A stretch of 34,243 nucleotides of DNA from Actinomycetota bacterium (lineage in GTDB: Bacteria > Actinomycetota > Actinomycetes > S36-B12). The stretch is from the NCBI GenBank assembly GCA_016870515.1, contig VGBL01000023.1:1-34243 (forward strand), given 5' to 3'. Each line of letters begins with the position of its first letter. Within the stretch, counting starts at the first letter, position 1. The notes below the pieces were generated by a model that saw only the letters and a program-made list of their open reading frames with translations, had not been told where the DNA came from and did not search any database. Position numbers and translations under genes: made by a program. This document shows positions 8,878 to 17,091 of the stretch, in pieces.

Positions 8878-9942
8878 CTAGTGCCGAAGCCCCAGGGCGA
8901 CAGCAGCGACGTCGGCGTCGATGGGCACGACGATCGGATCGGGGGCACCCTCGAGTGCCCAGTGCGGATCCTTCAGTCCGTTGCCGGTGAGCGTGCACAC
9001 GACCGTCTGACCCGGATCGAGCGATCCCCGCTCCTTCGCTTGCAGGAGGCCAGCCACGCTCGCTGCACTGGCCGGCTCGCAGAACAGGCCCTCCTTCTCG
9101 GCCAGCAGGTGGTAGGCGGCCAAGATCTGCTCGTCGGTGACGCTGTCGATCAGGCCGCCGGAGTCGTCGCGGGCGGCGATGGCGAGGTCCCACGACGCGG
9201 GATTACCGATGCGGATGGCCGTGGCGATCGTCTCGGGCGAGCCGACCGGAGCTCCCAACACCAGCGGCGCAGCGCCGGCCGCCTGGAACCCCCACATGCG
9301 CGGGAGATGCGTGGCAAGGCCGTCGGCGGCGTACTCGACGTAGCCCTTCCAATAGGCGGTGATGTTACCGGCATTGCCGACCGGCAGGCAGTGGATGTCG
9401 GGGGCGTCGCCGAGGAGATCTACCACTTCGAAACTGGCGGTCTTCTGCCCCTCGATGCGATCGGGGTTGACGCTGTTGACCAGGGACACGGGGTAGCTAT
9501 CAGCGAGCGCCCTGGCCAGCGTCAAGCAATCATCGAAGTTGCCCTGCACCTGCAGGAGCTTTGCTCCGTGCACGACTGCCTGGGCAAGCTTGCCCATCGC
9601 GATCTTCCCCTCTGGCACGAGAACGGCGCACACCATGCCGGCTTTGACGGCGTAGGCGGCGGCGCTCGCCGACGTGTTGCCCGTGCTGGCACAGATGACC
9701 GCGCACGCACCACCTTCGGCCGCCTTGCTGATGGCCATGGTCATGCCACGGTCCTTGAATGAGCCGGTCGGGTTGGCGCCTTCGTACTTGAGCCACACCT
9801 GGCATCCGGTCATCTCGCTGAGGACGCAGGCATAGACCAGCGGCGTGCCGCCCTCTCGGAGCGTGACCACGGGAGTGCTCGCGCGCACCGGCAGCCGATC
9901 GCGGTACTCCTCGATCAGGCCGCGCCACTGCGGAGCGGTCAC
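8878..9942 (-). CDS. thrC: Threonine synthase
   Basis: 354 residues, a compact actinobacterial-type threonine synthase. It is a PLP enzyme converting O-phosphohomoserine to threonine and phosphate. The cofactor lysine is K63 in [11 protein letters not shown]; the phosphate-binding loop appears as [12 protein letters not shown], and [13 protein letters not shown] is also typical. The GTG start at 9942 overlaps the hom stop by four bases (GTGA), so it is translationally coupled. thrB follows two bases after its stop. Confidence 0.97.
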   Translation of the reverse strand: MTAPQWRGLIEEYRDRLPVRASTPVVTLREGGTPLVYACVLSEMTGCQVWLKYEGANPTGSFKDRGMTMAISKAAEGGACAVICASTGNTSASAAAYAVKAGMVCAVLVPEGKIAMGKLAQAVVHGAKLLQVQGNFDDCLTLARALADSYPVSLVNSVNPDRIEGQKTASFEVVDLLGDAPDIHCLPVGNAGNITAYWKGYVEYAADGLATHLPRMWGFQAAGAAPLVLGAPVGSPETIATAIRIGNPASWDLAIAARDDSGGLIDSVTDEQILAAYHLLAEKEGLFCEPASAASVAGLLQAKERGSLDPGQTVVCTLTGNGLKDPHWALEGAPDPIVVPIDADVAAVALGLRH

Positions 9943-11243
9943 GGCCCGGCCTCCCCCTCGACTCGCATGACGCCCACGACATTCTTGACGGCATCAAGCA
10001 TGCGGAGGTTGTCGACGGTGCGACGCAGCGAGCCCTCGGTCGCCAGGTGGGTGCGGACGATGAGGCCGGCATCGTCACCGTGACCGTCCTGTCGGACGAC
10101 CTGGATGCTAACGCCGTTGTCGGCGAACGCCTGGGCGATAGCGGCGAGAACGCCGGGGCGGTCGGCGACGTCGAGGTTGACGTAGTAGCGGGTGCGCGCC
10201 TCGTCGATGGAACGCACGTGCAGGCCGGCATAGGTCGACTCGCCGGGCCCGCGGCCTCCCGAAATCCGATTGCGCGCCACGGCGACCAGGTCGCCGAGCA
10301 CGGCGCTGGCCGTGGGTGCGCCACCGGCGCCCCGGCCGTAGAACATCATCGCCCCGGCGGACTCCGCCTCGACGAAGACGGCATTGAAGGCGTTGCGAAC
10401 GCTTGCGAGCGGATGGTCGTTGGGCACCATCGCCGGGTGAACGCGGACGATCACACCCGAGTCGTCCAGCGTGCGCTCGGCGACAGCGAGGAGCTTGATG
10501 ACGAACCCCATGTCGCGAGCCGCCTCGACATCCGCTGCGGTTACCCCGGTGATGCCCTCGCACGACACGTCGTCGGCGGTGACCCGGGTGTGGAATGCCA
10601 GCTCGGCGAGAATCGCGGCCTTGGCAGCAGCGTCATGGCCGCCGACGTCGGCGGTCGGATCAGCCTCGGCATAGCCGAGCGCCTGCGCCTCGGCCAGCGC
10701 GACGGAGTAGTCGGCTCCCTCCGACTCCATCTTGGTCAGGATGAAGTTGGTGGTGCCGTTGACAATGCCCAGCACCTTCTCGACCCGGTCACCGGCGAGA
10801 GACTCGCGCAGCGGCCTCAGGAGCGGGATGGCGCCCGCGACGGAGGCCTCGAAGTAGAGATCGACGCCGTTGTCGGCGGCGGCCCGGTAGAGGGTGCCTC
10901 CATCAGCCGCGAGAAGAGCCTTGTTGGCGGTCACCACGCTCGAGCCCGCAGCCATGGCGGACAGGATCAGGGATCGGGCCGGCTCGATGCCACCCATGAC
11001 CTCGACGACGATGTCCGCCCCCCGCGCCGTGAGCGAAGCAGCATCGTCGGTCACAAGGTGGGCGGGCACCCCATCGCGGGCACGCGAAGCGTCGCGCACC
11101 GCGACACCGATGAGCTGAAGAGGCGCTCCCACGCGCGCGGCCAGGTCGGCGGCGTTGTCAACCAGCAGCCGAGCGACCTGCGATCCCACGGTGCCGCCGC
11201 CGAGCAGGGCCACGGTGATGGGCGCGGGCGACGACGCGGACAT
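9939..11243 (-). CDS. hom: Homoserine dehydrogenase with C-terminal ACT domain
   Basis: 434 residues. It reduces aspartate semialdehyde to homoserine with NAD(P)H, the branch point toward threonine and methionine. Seen: the Rossmann loop LLGGGTVGS (13-21), TANKALLA (105-112), NGTTNFILT (162-170) and the catalytic stretch [19 protein letters not shown] (190-208). The C-terminal part (about 350-430) reads as an ACT domain ([19 protein letters not shown]), the usual site of threonine feedback inhibition. The ATG at 11243 follows GAGGAG. It is the first gene of the coupled hom-thrC-thrB set; lysA ends 71 bases upstream. Confidence 0.97.
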   Translation of the reverse strand: MSASSPAPITVALLGGGTVGSQVARLLVDNAADLAARVGAPLQLIGVAVRDASRARDGVPAHLVTDDAASLTARGADIVVEVMGGIEPARSLILSAMAAGSSVVTANKALLAADGGTLYRAAADNGVDLYFEASVAGAIPLLRPLRESLAGDRVEKVLGIVNGTTNFILTKMESEGADYSVALAEAQALGYAEADPTADVGGHDAAAKAAILAELAFHTRVTADDVSCEGITGVTAADVEAARDMGFVIKLLAVAERTLDDSGVIVRVHPAMVPNDHPLASVRNAFNAVFVEAESAGAMMFYGRGAGGAPTASAVLGDLVAVARNRISGGRGPGESTYAGLHVRSIDEARTRYYVNLDVADRPGVLAAIAQAFADNGVSIQVVRQDGHGDDAGLIVRTHLATEGSLRRTVDNLRMLDAVKNVVGVMRVEGEAGP

Positions 11244-11314
11244 GTGACTCCTCGTGGAACGACTGGTGCGTGCGGCCTAAGCCTGTCAGATCGCGGTGCT
11301 CCGCGAACGCACGC

Positions 11315-12727
11315 CTAACTGGGGGCTCCGGGGTCGAGGGCAAGCAGGTCGGCCTGGGTCTCGCGTCTGAGGATAGTCGTGGTGGCACCCTCGCGCACGG
11401 AGACAACCGCGGGCCTCGGCACGTAGTTGTACTGGGAGGCCATCGATCGGCAGTAGGCGCCCGTGGCCGCAACGGCGAGCAGGTCGCCCGGCGCCAGATC
11501 GGAGGGTAGCCAGGCGTCGCGGACCACCACATCACCGCTCTCGCAGTGCTTGCCGACCACACGACAAAGTTGCGGGGGTGCAGATGACTCGCGCGAGGCG
11601 AGCACGACGGTGTAGTCCGCGTCGTAGAGCGCCGTGCGGATGTTGTCGCTCATGCCGCCGTCGACAGACACATAGGTGCGCACCAGGCCATTGTCTAGCT
11701 CGACGGGTTTGACGATCCCCACCTGGTAGAGGGTGATACCCGCGGGCCCGACGATGGCCCGGCCCGGTTCGAAGGACAGGCGCGGTATGTCGACCCCTGC
11801 ACGCTCACAGGACTTGACGACGATCCTCTCGAGCGCTGCTGCCATGTCAGGCACACCCAGGGGGTCATCGAGCGAGGTGTAGGCGATGCCCATGCCACCC
11901 CCGAGATTGAGTTCCTCGATCGAGGCGCCGTCCGACGCGATCTTCGCGGCAAGGTCGGCGATGCGCGAGGTGGCTATCTCGAAGCCCGAGGCATCGAAGA
12001 TCTGCGAGCCGATATGCGAGTGCAGTCCGGCGAAGTGGAGTGCGGGCGCCGATCGGACGCGGGCCACAGCGTCGCGGGCCTCGCCCGTGGCCAGCGACAG
12101 GCCGAACTTCTGGTCCTCGTGGGCCGTGGCGATGAACTCGTGGGTGTGGGCCTCGACGCCCACGGTGACGCGCACGAGCACGCGAGCGGTGACCCCAAGA
12201 CGCAGGGCGACCGCGGACACCATGTCGATCTCCGGCACGGAGTCGATCACGAGCGTGCCGACCCCCGACCGAAGGGCAGTCTCGATCTCTTCCAGCGACT
12301 TGTTGTTGCCGTGCATGATGATGCGATCGGGGGGGAAGTCGGCCGCGAGGGCGACGGCGAGCTCGCCGCCCGTGGCGACGTCGAGCCCGAGGCCCTCTTG
12401 CTCGACCCAGCGGGCGATGGTGGTGGCGAGAAACGCCTTCGCCGCGTAGTAGACGGTGGCTGGCGCCGGGCCTCGCGCGTAGGAATCACGGAAATCGGCC
12501 GCGCGCCCGCGGAAGTCGACCTCGTCGATGACGAAGAGCGGAGTCGAGTAGTCGGCGGCGAGTCGTCGCACGTCGCAGCCGCCGACGACGAGACTGCCGC
12601 CGGACGCGCGGTGCGAACTGGTCGGCCATATCCCCGGCTCCAAGGCATTTACGCCGGCCGGCATCCGGGGCACGGCACCGGGCGTGAACACATCGCCATG
12701 GCGAGGGCCGGCAGGGTGCGCGCGCAT
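11315..12727 (-). CDS. lysA: Diaminopimelate decarboxylase
   Basis: 470 residues. It decarboxylates meso-diaminopimelate to lysine, the last step of lysine synthesis. It is a fold-III PLP enzyme: the Schiff-base lysine is K97 in YYAAKAFL, the glycine-rich phosphate loop is NLGGGMGI, and the active-site cysteine is in VGKHCESGD. The first 45 residues are an extension rich in Pro and Gly before the recognisable fold; actinobacterial LysA proteins often have one. The ATG at 12727 has no Shine-Dalgarno, but TACTCT lies seven bases upstream, so it may be leaderless. It is followed by hom in the same direction. Confidence 0.95.
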   Translation of the reverse strand: MRAHPAGPRHGDVFTPGAVPRMPAGVNALEPGIWPTSSHRASGGSLVVGGCDVRRLAADYSTPLFVIDEVDFRGRAADFRDSYARGPAPATVYYAAKAFLATTIARWVEQEGLGLDVATGGELAVALAADFPPDRIIMHGNNKSLEEIETALRSGVGTLVIDSVPEIDMVSAVALRLGVTARVLVRVTVGVEAHTHEFIATAHEDQKFGLSLATGEARDAVARVRSAPALHFAGLHSHIGSQIFDASGFEIATSRIADLAAKIASDGASIEELNLGGGMGIAYTSLDDPLGVPDMAAALERIVVKSCERAGVDIPRLSFEPGRAIVGPAGITLYQVGIVKPVELDNGLVRTYVSVDGGMSDNIRTALYDADYTVVLASRESSAPPQLCRVVGKHCESGDVVVRDAWLPSDLAPGDLLAVAATGAYCRSMASQYNYVPRPAVVSVREGATTTILRRETQADLLALDPGAPS

Positions 12728-12734
12728 GGCCCGC

Positions 12735-12740
12735 AGAGTA
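12735..12740 (-). promoter_or_regulatory. TANNNT box seven bases before lysA
   Basis: TACTCT on the minus strand is placed so that transcription would begin at or next to the lysA ATG. There is no ribosome site. It fits the leaderless pattern seen at several other genes in this window. Confidence 0.4.
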
Positions 12741-12779
12741 TCGACGGCCGGTCAGCAAGCGAGCAGTGGCGCGTCTGAA

Positions 12780-12796
12780 GGGCGCTGACAGCGCCC
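12780..12796 (-). terminator. Short hairpin between argS and lysA
   Basis: GGGCGCT and AGCGCCC (7 bp) pair around a three-base loop in the 144-base gap after argS. On the minus strand only TTC follows, so it is at best a weak terminator or a processing hairpin. Confidence 0.35.
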
Positions 12797-12871
12797 GGCG
12801 TGCCTACCGTCGAGTCACGGATCACGAGCGGGCGGGATGCCATGGACTCGATCCCCGCGACCGAGCCGAAG

Positions 12872-14530
12872 TCACATGCGGTCGGGGGCTGAGACGCCGC
12901 ACAGGTCGAGGCCGTTAGCCAGGACCTGCCGGGTCGCGGCGCACAGCCAGAGTCGGGCGATCTGCTGATCGCTCACGACTTCGTCGCCGCGGGGCAACAC
13001 CCGGCAGTTGTCGTAGAAGCGGTGGTACGCCGTGGCCAACGACTCCAGGTAGCGCGGGACGCGATGCGGCTCGCGCAGTTCGGCGGCCGATGACACCACG
13101 GCCGGGAACTCCACGAGGGCCCGCAGGAGTTCACCTTCTCTCTCGTGCTCGAGCACTGCGGGGTCGTATCCGGCACCCCGCCAATCGATGCCGAGCTCGG
13201 CGGCGTTGCGCAGGACCGAGCACACGCGAGCGTGCGCGTATTGCACGTAGAAGACGGGATTGTCATTGGAGCGCTGCACGAGGAGATCGAGGTCGAGGGT
13301 CATGGGCGAGTCGACCGGGTAGCGGATAAGCGAGTAGCGCGCCGCGTCAACACCCACCTCCTCAATCAACTCCTTGAGGGTGATGAGCGTGCCGGCGCGC
13401 TTGGAGAGCCTGACCTCTTGGCCATCGCGCATCATCTTCACGAGTTGACCGATGAGCACTTCGACACTCACGTCCATGTCATCACCCGCGCAGGCTGCAA
13501 CAGCTCGCAGGCGACTGGCGTAGCCGTGGTGATCCGCCCCCAGCAGGTAGATCGACGTCGTGAAGCCCCGCGAGCGCTTATCGACGTAGTAGGCGGTGTC
13601 GGAGGCGAAATAGGTCATCTCGCCATCAGCCTTGACGAGCACCCGGTCCTTGTCGTCGCCGAAGTCGGTCGTGCGCAGCCACGTGGCCCCGTCGAGTTCG
13701 AAGACATGACCCTGCCCGCGCAAGCGCTCCATACCCCGCTCCACGGCCCCCGAGTCATGCAGCGAGCGCTCGGAATACCACGTGTCGAAGTGCGTCCGGA
13801 AGAGGTCGAGCACCCGCTGCTGCTCGGCGAGTTGGAGCGCATAGGCAGCCTCGCGGAAGGCCACGAGCTGATCGTCCTCGGGCAGGGAGAGGAAGTCAGG
13901 ATGCTCGGCGACGATCGCGGCGGCGAGGTCGGTGATGTAGGCCCCGTGGTAGCCGTCCTCGGGCACCGGGCGTCCGTGAGCAACAGCCATGACCGAGGCA
14001 CCGAAGCGATCCATCTGCACGCCTCGGTCGTTGATATAGAACTCGGTGGCGACCTCTGCCCCTGCGGCAGCGAGCACGCGTGCGAGGGCGTCTCCCACCG
14101 CCGCCCAGCGCGTGTGACCGAGATGGATCGGCCCAGTCGGATTCGCGGAGATGAACTCCACATTGATGCGACGTCCGGCCAGTTCGCCGCCGCGGCCGTA
14201 GTCGGCACATGCGCGCACGATGTCGCCGGCCAACCGGCCCTGGGCGTCAGTCGCCAGGCGCAGATTGACGAACCCCGGGCCGGCAACCTCGGCAGCAGCA
14301 ATGCCCGGAACCTCAAAAAGGCGCTCGCTGACCAGGGCTGCGATCTCGCGCGGTGGACGACCTGTCGACTTGGCGAGCGCCAGCGCGACGGGGGTGGCGT
14401 AGTCGCCGTGCTCCTTCTGCCGCGGCCGTTCGACGACAATCTCGTGCGGGACCGGACCCGCGAGCGCCCCCTCGGCCACCAGGGCATCCACCACCCCGCG
14501 AATCGCGTCAGCGAGTTGCTCGGGCGTCAT
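12872..14530 (-). CDS. argS: Arginyl-tRNA synthetase
   Basis: 552 residues from ATG at 14530. It is a class I synthetase that charges tRNA-Arg. The HIGH signature is HLGH (136-139) within NPTGPIHLGHTRW. The KMSKS equivalent appears as RLSKRAG, which is normal for this enzyme. The C-terminal DALR anticodon-binding domain ends in the typical APDRM. The open frame extends 86 codons further upstream, but that part is unlike the family. The chosen ATG has TACGCT six bases before it and no Shine-Dalgarno, so the mRNA is probably leaderless. It is the first gene of the minus-strand housekeeping block and is divergent from cspA. Confidence 0.97.
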   Translation of the reverse strand: MTPEQLADAIRGVVDALVAEGALAGPVPHEIVVERPRQKEHGDYATPVALALAKSTGRPPREIAALVSERLFEVPGIAAAEVAGPGFVNLRLATDAQGRLAGDIVRACADYGRGGELAGRRINVEFISANPTGPIHLGHTRWAAVGDALARVLAAAGAEVATEFYINDRGVQMDRFGASVMAVAHGRPVPEDGYHGAYITDLAAAIVAEHPDFLSLPEDDQLVAFREAAYALQLAEQQRVLDLFRTHFDTWYSERSLHDSGAVERGMERLRGQGHVFELDGATWLRTTDFGDDKDRVLVKADGEMTYFASDTAYYVDKRSRGFTTSIYLLGADHHGYASRLRAVAACAGDDMDVSVEVLIGQLVKMMRDGQEVRLSKRAGTLITLKELIEEVGVDAARYSLIRYPVDSPMTLDLDLLVQRSNDNPVFYVQYAHARVCSVLRNAAELGIDWRGAGYDPAVLEHEREGELLRALVEFPAVVSSAAELREPHRVPRYLESLATAYHRFYDNCRVLPRGDEVVSDQQIARLWLCAATRQVLANGLDLCGVSAPDRM

Positions 14531-14536
14531 GGCCGG

Positions 14537-14542
14537 AGCGTA
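14537..14542 (-). promoter_or_regulatory. -10 box for leaderless argS
   Basis: TACGCT on the minus strand lies six bases before the argS ATG, putting the transcription start on the start codon. No ribosome site is present between them. Confidence 0.5.
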
Positions 14543-14602
14543 GTCGCCGCTCTGACCGGCCCCTGTCCACGGATCACGCCCCGGGCCGTCAAGCCCGCGT
14601 GC

Positions 14603-14827
14603 TACGGTCTTCGCGGCTGTGCTGCACAAGGACCACCGTTCGAGGAACGCCCGCCCCCGCAATTCGGCGGGCGTTTCGGCTACCTGGGGCAAGACCCAAG
14701 GCCGGGACGTCGGCTCAGCCCGGCACGGCGGCACGGCCGTCGTATCGGGCAGCACCACCAGCCCGCCGGGCAACCGCCCGGCGACCACGTATCCGCACTT
14801 GGGATCTATCGCTAGGAGTCACCCCGC
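14603..14827 (+). promoter_or_regulatory. Long structured leader of the cspA-type gene
   Basis: A TACGGT -10-like box (14603-14608) would give a leader of about 210 bases. It contains two perfect stems: 10 bp pairing 14646-14655 with 14666-14675 around a ten-base loop, and 8 bp pairing 14764-14771 with 14776-14783 around AACC. AGGAG (14814-14818) is the ribosome site, nine bases before ATG. Cold-shock mRNAs in other bacteria have long leaders whose folding changes with temperature; the same role here is inferred. The first hairpin is followed by TTT and could also end a short transcript. The rest of the argS-cspA gap holds only the argS promoter. Confidence 0.45.
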
Positions 14828-15031
14828 ATGGCACAGGGAACTGTGAAGTGGTTCAACGCCGAGAAGGGCTTCGGTTTCATCGCTCAGGCTGACGGAGGTG
14901 CCGACGTGTTCGTGCACTTCAGCGCCATTCAGGCCGATGGCTACCGCAGCCTCGACGAGAACCAGCGCGTCGAGTTCGACATCGTCCAGGGCCCGAAGGG
15001 CCCCCAGGCCGACAACGTCCGCATCGTCTGA
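14828..15031 (+). CDS. Cold-shock domain protein (CspA family)
   Basis: 67 residues, a single OB-fold cold-shock domain that binds single-stranded RNA and DNA and acts as an RNA chaperone. RNP1 is KGFGFI (13-18) and RNP2 is VFVHF (27-31); the protein begins [16 protein letters not shown], almost the family consensus. The ATG at 14828 follows AGGAG. It is monocistronic, with its own long leader and a strong terminator immediately downstream. Actinobacteria often have several paralogues, so I do not assign a specific csp letter. Confidence 0.96.
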   Translation: MAQGTVKWFNAEKGFGFIAQADGGADVFVHFSAIQADGYRSLDENQRVEFDIVQGPKGPQADNVRIV

Positions 15032-15041
15032 CGCGCGACGC

Positions 15042-15079
15042 CAGAACGGCCCGGCCTTCAAGGGGGCCGGGCCGTTCTG
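15042..15079 (+). terminator. Terminator hairpin after the cspA-type gene
   Basis: A perfect 15-bp inverted repeat (15042-15056 with 15065-15079) encloses an eight-base loop, starting ten bases after the stop codon. The following bases are only modestly T-rich, as is common for intrinsic terminators in high-GC actinobacteria. Confidence 0.85.
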
Positions 15080-15213
15080 CATTCCGGGCCCACTCCCCCG
15101 ACCACGGCCCGGTGCCCTGCCACGCTGCCCCGAAATCGCGTGATTCGCCAACCCGTCAACCCGCGATCAATTCCAGACTGGACGCCCGCCGGCCCATGCC
15201 GCACGATGGAGGC

Positions 15214-15501
15214 ATGAGCGATGACATCGAGCGCCTCCTGGCCGAGGTCTCCGGCACGCCGAGCGGTTCCGGTGCCGTCGAGAAGAACGCCGCGTCGCCG
15301 GCCAAGCGCGGTAGCGACAAGCCCGGCGGGCGCCTCGCCTTCGCGATCGTCATGGCGCTCGCCTTCGGAGTCATCGCCTTCGTCATCGGCTGGCTGTTCA
15401 CGCCGTTCGTCCTAAGTGGCACATCGCTCGGCCTAGGCGCCGCGGTCGGTTCTTTCATTACCGCGCTCATAGCGGGGCCACCGCGCTGGTTCTCCTCGTA
15501 G
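15214..15501 (+). CDS. Small membrane protein, function unknown
   Basis: 95 residues if it starts at ATG 15214 (MSDDIERLLAEVSG). An acidic N-terminal helix and a Ser/Pro/Lys-rich linker (about 15-42) are followed by two hydrophobic segments (about 45-67 and 72-90), so it probably sits in the cytoplasmic membrane with a cytosolic N-terminus. I do not recognise the family. GGAGG lies only one base before this ATG, which is too close to be a normal ribosome site; ATG 15196 (MPHDGG) or 15112 in the same frame are alternatives. It lies between the cspA terminator and tRNA-Arg and is probably transcribed alone. Coding is supported by the strong GC bias at third positions. Confidence 0.65.
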   Translation: MSDDIERLLAEVSGTPSGSGAVEKNAASPAKRGSDKPGGRLAFAIVMALAFGVIAFVIGWLFTPFVLSGTSLGLGAAVGSFITALIAGPPRWFSS

Positions 15502-15526
15502 CGCGCCCGTGCCCGCGCGTTGCGAC

Positions 15527-15535
15527 TGTTACCCT
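15527..15535 (+). promoter_or_regulatory. Extended -10 promoter for tRNA-Arg
   Basis: TGTTACCCT contains TACCCT preceded by the extended-10 TGN. It would start transcription near 15542, a few bases before the mature tRNA 5' end at 15549. No clear -35 is visible. Confidence 0.45.
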
Positions 15536-15548
15536 TCTGGACGCCCCG

Positions 15549-15624
15549 GCCCCCGTAGCTCAGGGGATAGAGCGCCGGTTTCCGGTACCGAAGGTCGCAG
15601 GTTCGAATCCTGCCGGGGGCGCCA
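15549..15624 (+). tRNA. tRNA-Arg (anticodon CCG)
   Basis: 76 bases with CCA encoded. The acceptor stem GCCCCCG pairs with CGGGGGC (seven perfect pairs); the D arm is GCTC/GAGC and the T arm is GCAGG-TTCGAAT-CCTGC. The anticodon loop TTCCGGT carries CCG at positions 34-36, reading CGG arginine codons. The top pair of the anticodon stem (27-43) is a C-A mismatch; the other four pairs are intact. The discriminator base is G73. A transporter remnant begins two bases after the CCA. Confidence 0.95.
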
Positions 15625-15626
15625 CC

Positions 15627-15885
15627 GTCGACCTCATTCTCACCTTCGCGACCTTCGCGGTGGACTAGATCGCTCGCCCCATCGGCGGCCTGGTCATCGG
15701 CCGCCTCGGCGACATGAAGGGGCGCAAGTACGCACTGGTGCTGTCGACGACGCTCATGCGACTCATGCAGGGCTTCTCCGTCGGCGGCGAGTACTCCGGC
15801 GCGCTCACGGCGCTCAGCGAGTCCGCCGGACAGCAGGGGCGCGGGCGAAGCGTCTGGCTCGGACTGGCCACCGTGTCGCGTCACC
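15627..15885 (+). pseudogene. Remnant of an MFS metabolite:H+ symporter
   Basis: Read in one frame, this stretch encodes a recognisable piece of a metabolite-H+-symporter type MFS transporter. FATFAV, an in-frame TAG at 15666, then ARPIGGLVIGRLGD and KGRKYALVLSTTLM match the TM2-loop-TM3 region. RLMQGFSVGGEYSGA, the conserved TM4 motif, follows directly. The roughly 35-50 residues that normally separate these parts are missing, as are the start and everything after GRSVWLGLATVS. It is therefore disrupted by a stop codon, an internal deletion and loss of both ends. Its left boundary is two bases from the CCA of tRNA-Arg. No ribosome site or usable start is present. Confidence 0.85.
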
Positions 15886-15899
15886 GGTTGCCTGAAGCC

Positions 15900-15928
15900 C
15901 TGACAGGTGCGAGGGCTTGCCCTAGCGT
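15900..15928 (+). promoter_or_regulatory. Promoter for the HSL-type hydrolase
   Basis: CTGACA (15900-15905) and TAGCGT (15923-15928) are separated by 17 bases, a good -35/-10 pair. Transcription would start near 15935, giving a leader of about 30 bases that contains the ribosome site AGGGAG. Confidence 0.55.
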
Positions 15929-15963
15929 TTCCCCAGTCGTTTCGCCACCGAAGGGAGCGCCCT

Positions 15964-16929
15964 GTGTCGGCCCAGCGAGATCGCCTCGATGCTGCCTCGC
16001 GCGAGCCCCTGGAGGCGCTTCTTCAGGCCATCCCCGGCGGCTTCAACTCCATCCCCGACATCGTCGAACGCCGTGCCCTGGTGGACGGCCTTCTCGCCGC
16101 GCAAATGGCGGAGGTGCCACCCACTGATCGCGTGGTGGCGGAGGACCGCGTGATTGCGGGACCGCAGGGCGCACCCGACCTGCGAGTGCGCGTCTACACC
16201 CCTGTCGACGGCACGGGCGTAGTGCTGCCCGGCATCCTGTACATCCATGGCGGCGGGATGATCATGGGCAGCCTCGAGGCCAATGAACTCACGTGCGCCA
16301 TGCTGTGCGAGGCCGTCAATGCCGTGGTCGTCTCCACCGACTACCGCAAGGCTCCCGAAAACCCCCATCCTGCGCCCTCCCATGACTGCTACGCCGCGCT
16401 CGCATGGACCGTCGAGCACGCGTCCGCCCTGGGCATCGACACCGACCGGCTGGGCGTCTTCGGTGGCAGCGCGGGAGGCAACCTCGCTATTGCCCTGTCC
16501 CTGATGGCCCGCGACCGCGGCGCCCCGGCCATCACCTACGTCATGGCCCCCTACCCCATGATCGACGACCGTAACCAGACGCCGTCGAGCAGGGAGATCA
16601 CCGAGGTCGGCATCTGGGACCGGGCGGGCAACATCGAGGCATGGGCGTGGTTCCTCGGTGGCGCCGCGGCCGACGCATACGCCGCGCCTGCTCGCGCCAC
16701 CGACCTTCGCGGTCTGCCCCCGATGTTCATCGACGTGGGCGACATGGACCTCTTCCGCGACGAGGACGTCGACTTCGCGGGCCGGCTCCTGCAGGCGGGC
16801 AATCCCCTCGAGTTCCACGTCTACCCCGGCGCCTACCACGCCTCAGAGATCTTCGCGCCCACGGCGGAGCTGAGCCAACGCATCTGGGACACGCGCATTG
16901 CCGCCCTAACGCGCGCTCTGCACGGCTGA
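15964..16929 (+). CDS. Alpha/beta hydrolase, hormone-sensitive lipase type esterase
   Basis: 321 residues from GTG 15964, with AGGGAG six bases upstream; the open frame reaches back to 15907 but lacks a ribosome site there. It has the HSL/GDXG layout: oxyanion motif HGGG (95-98), nucleophile S169 in GGSAGG, probable acid D262 in GDMDLFRDE and H292 in GAYHAS. About 45 N-terminal residues form the cap region. Members hydrolyse short-chain acyl esters or lactones, and the substrate cannot be read from sequence. There is no signal peptide, so it is cytosolic. It is single, with its own promoter, and is followed by a 19-codon ORF one base after its stop. Confidence 0.9.
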   Translation: MSAQRDRLDAASREPLEALLQAIPGGFNSIPDIVERRALVDGLLAAQMAEVPPTDRVVAEDRVIAGPQGAPDLRVRVYTPVDGTGVVLPGILYIHGGGMIMGSLEANELTCAMLCEAVNAVVVSTDYRKAPENPHPAPSHDCYAALAWTVEHASALGIDTDRLGVFGGSAGGNLAIALSLMARDRGAPAITYVMAPYPMIDDRNQTPSSREITEVGIWDRAGNIEAWAWFLGGAAADAYAAPARATDLRGLPPMFIDVGDMDLFRDEDVDFAGRLLQAGNPLEFHVYPGAYHASEIFAPTAELSQRIWDTRIAALTRALHG

Positions 16930-16930
16930 C

Positions 16931-16990
16931 ATGAAGGCCACAATCTTCGACGGCACGACCGTCAAGCCCTACGACCCGGGGGGCGGCTGA
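16931..16990 (+). CDS. Possible 19-residue ORF, perhaps a truncated gene start
   Basis: ATG at 16931 lies one base after the esterase stop and the frame ends at TGA 16988. The peptide MKATIFDGTTVKPYDPGGG begins like the MKA-type N-terminus of zinc-dependent alcohol dehydrogenases, so it may be what is left of a deleted downstream gene, or a short coupled peptide. Nothing else supports translation. Confidence 0.3.
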   Translation: MKATIFDGTTVKPYDPGGG

Positions 16991-17073
16991 TCCACCCACG
17001 TTGAGGGCGAGCGTCCTGCTGGCGGGGCTTTTGCGCAGCAACACCCCGCAATTCGCCCAGCGGAAACGGCGTT

Positions 17074-17091
17074 ACGCCCGGCCGGGGGCGT
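17074..17091. terminator. Bidirectional hairpin between convergent genes
   Basis: ACGCCC (17074-17079) pairs with GGGCGT (17086-17091) around GGCCGG. It starts directly after the stop of the minus-strand phosphotransferase and about 84 bases after the plus-strand 19-codon ORF, so it could end both transcripts. No T-run on either side. Confidence 0.45.

Noticed and set aside
10047-14815. Long plus-strand frames opposite hom (10047-11318) and argS (13145-14815)
   Set aside because: Same shadow effect; the minus-strand proteins are unambiguous full-length family members.
14619-14846. 75-codon plus-strand frame overlapping the start of the cspA-type gene
   Set aside because: It could be an upstream ORF, but it has no ribosome site, its sequence resembles no protein, and the region is better explained as a hairpin-rich leader.
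15156-15884. 242-codon minus-strand frame across the small membrane protein, the tRNA and the MFS remnant
   Set aside because: It runs through a tRNA gene and is antisense to two recognisable reading frames, so it is not a gene.
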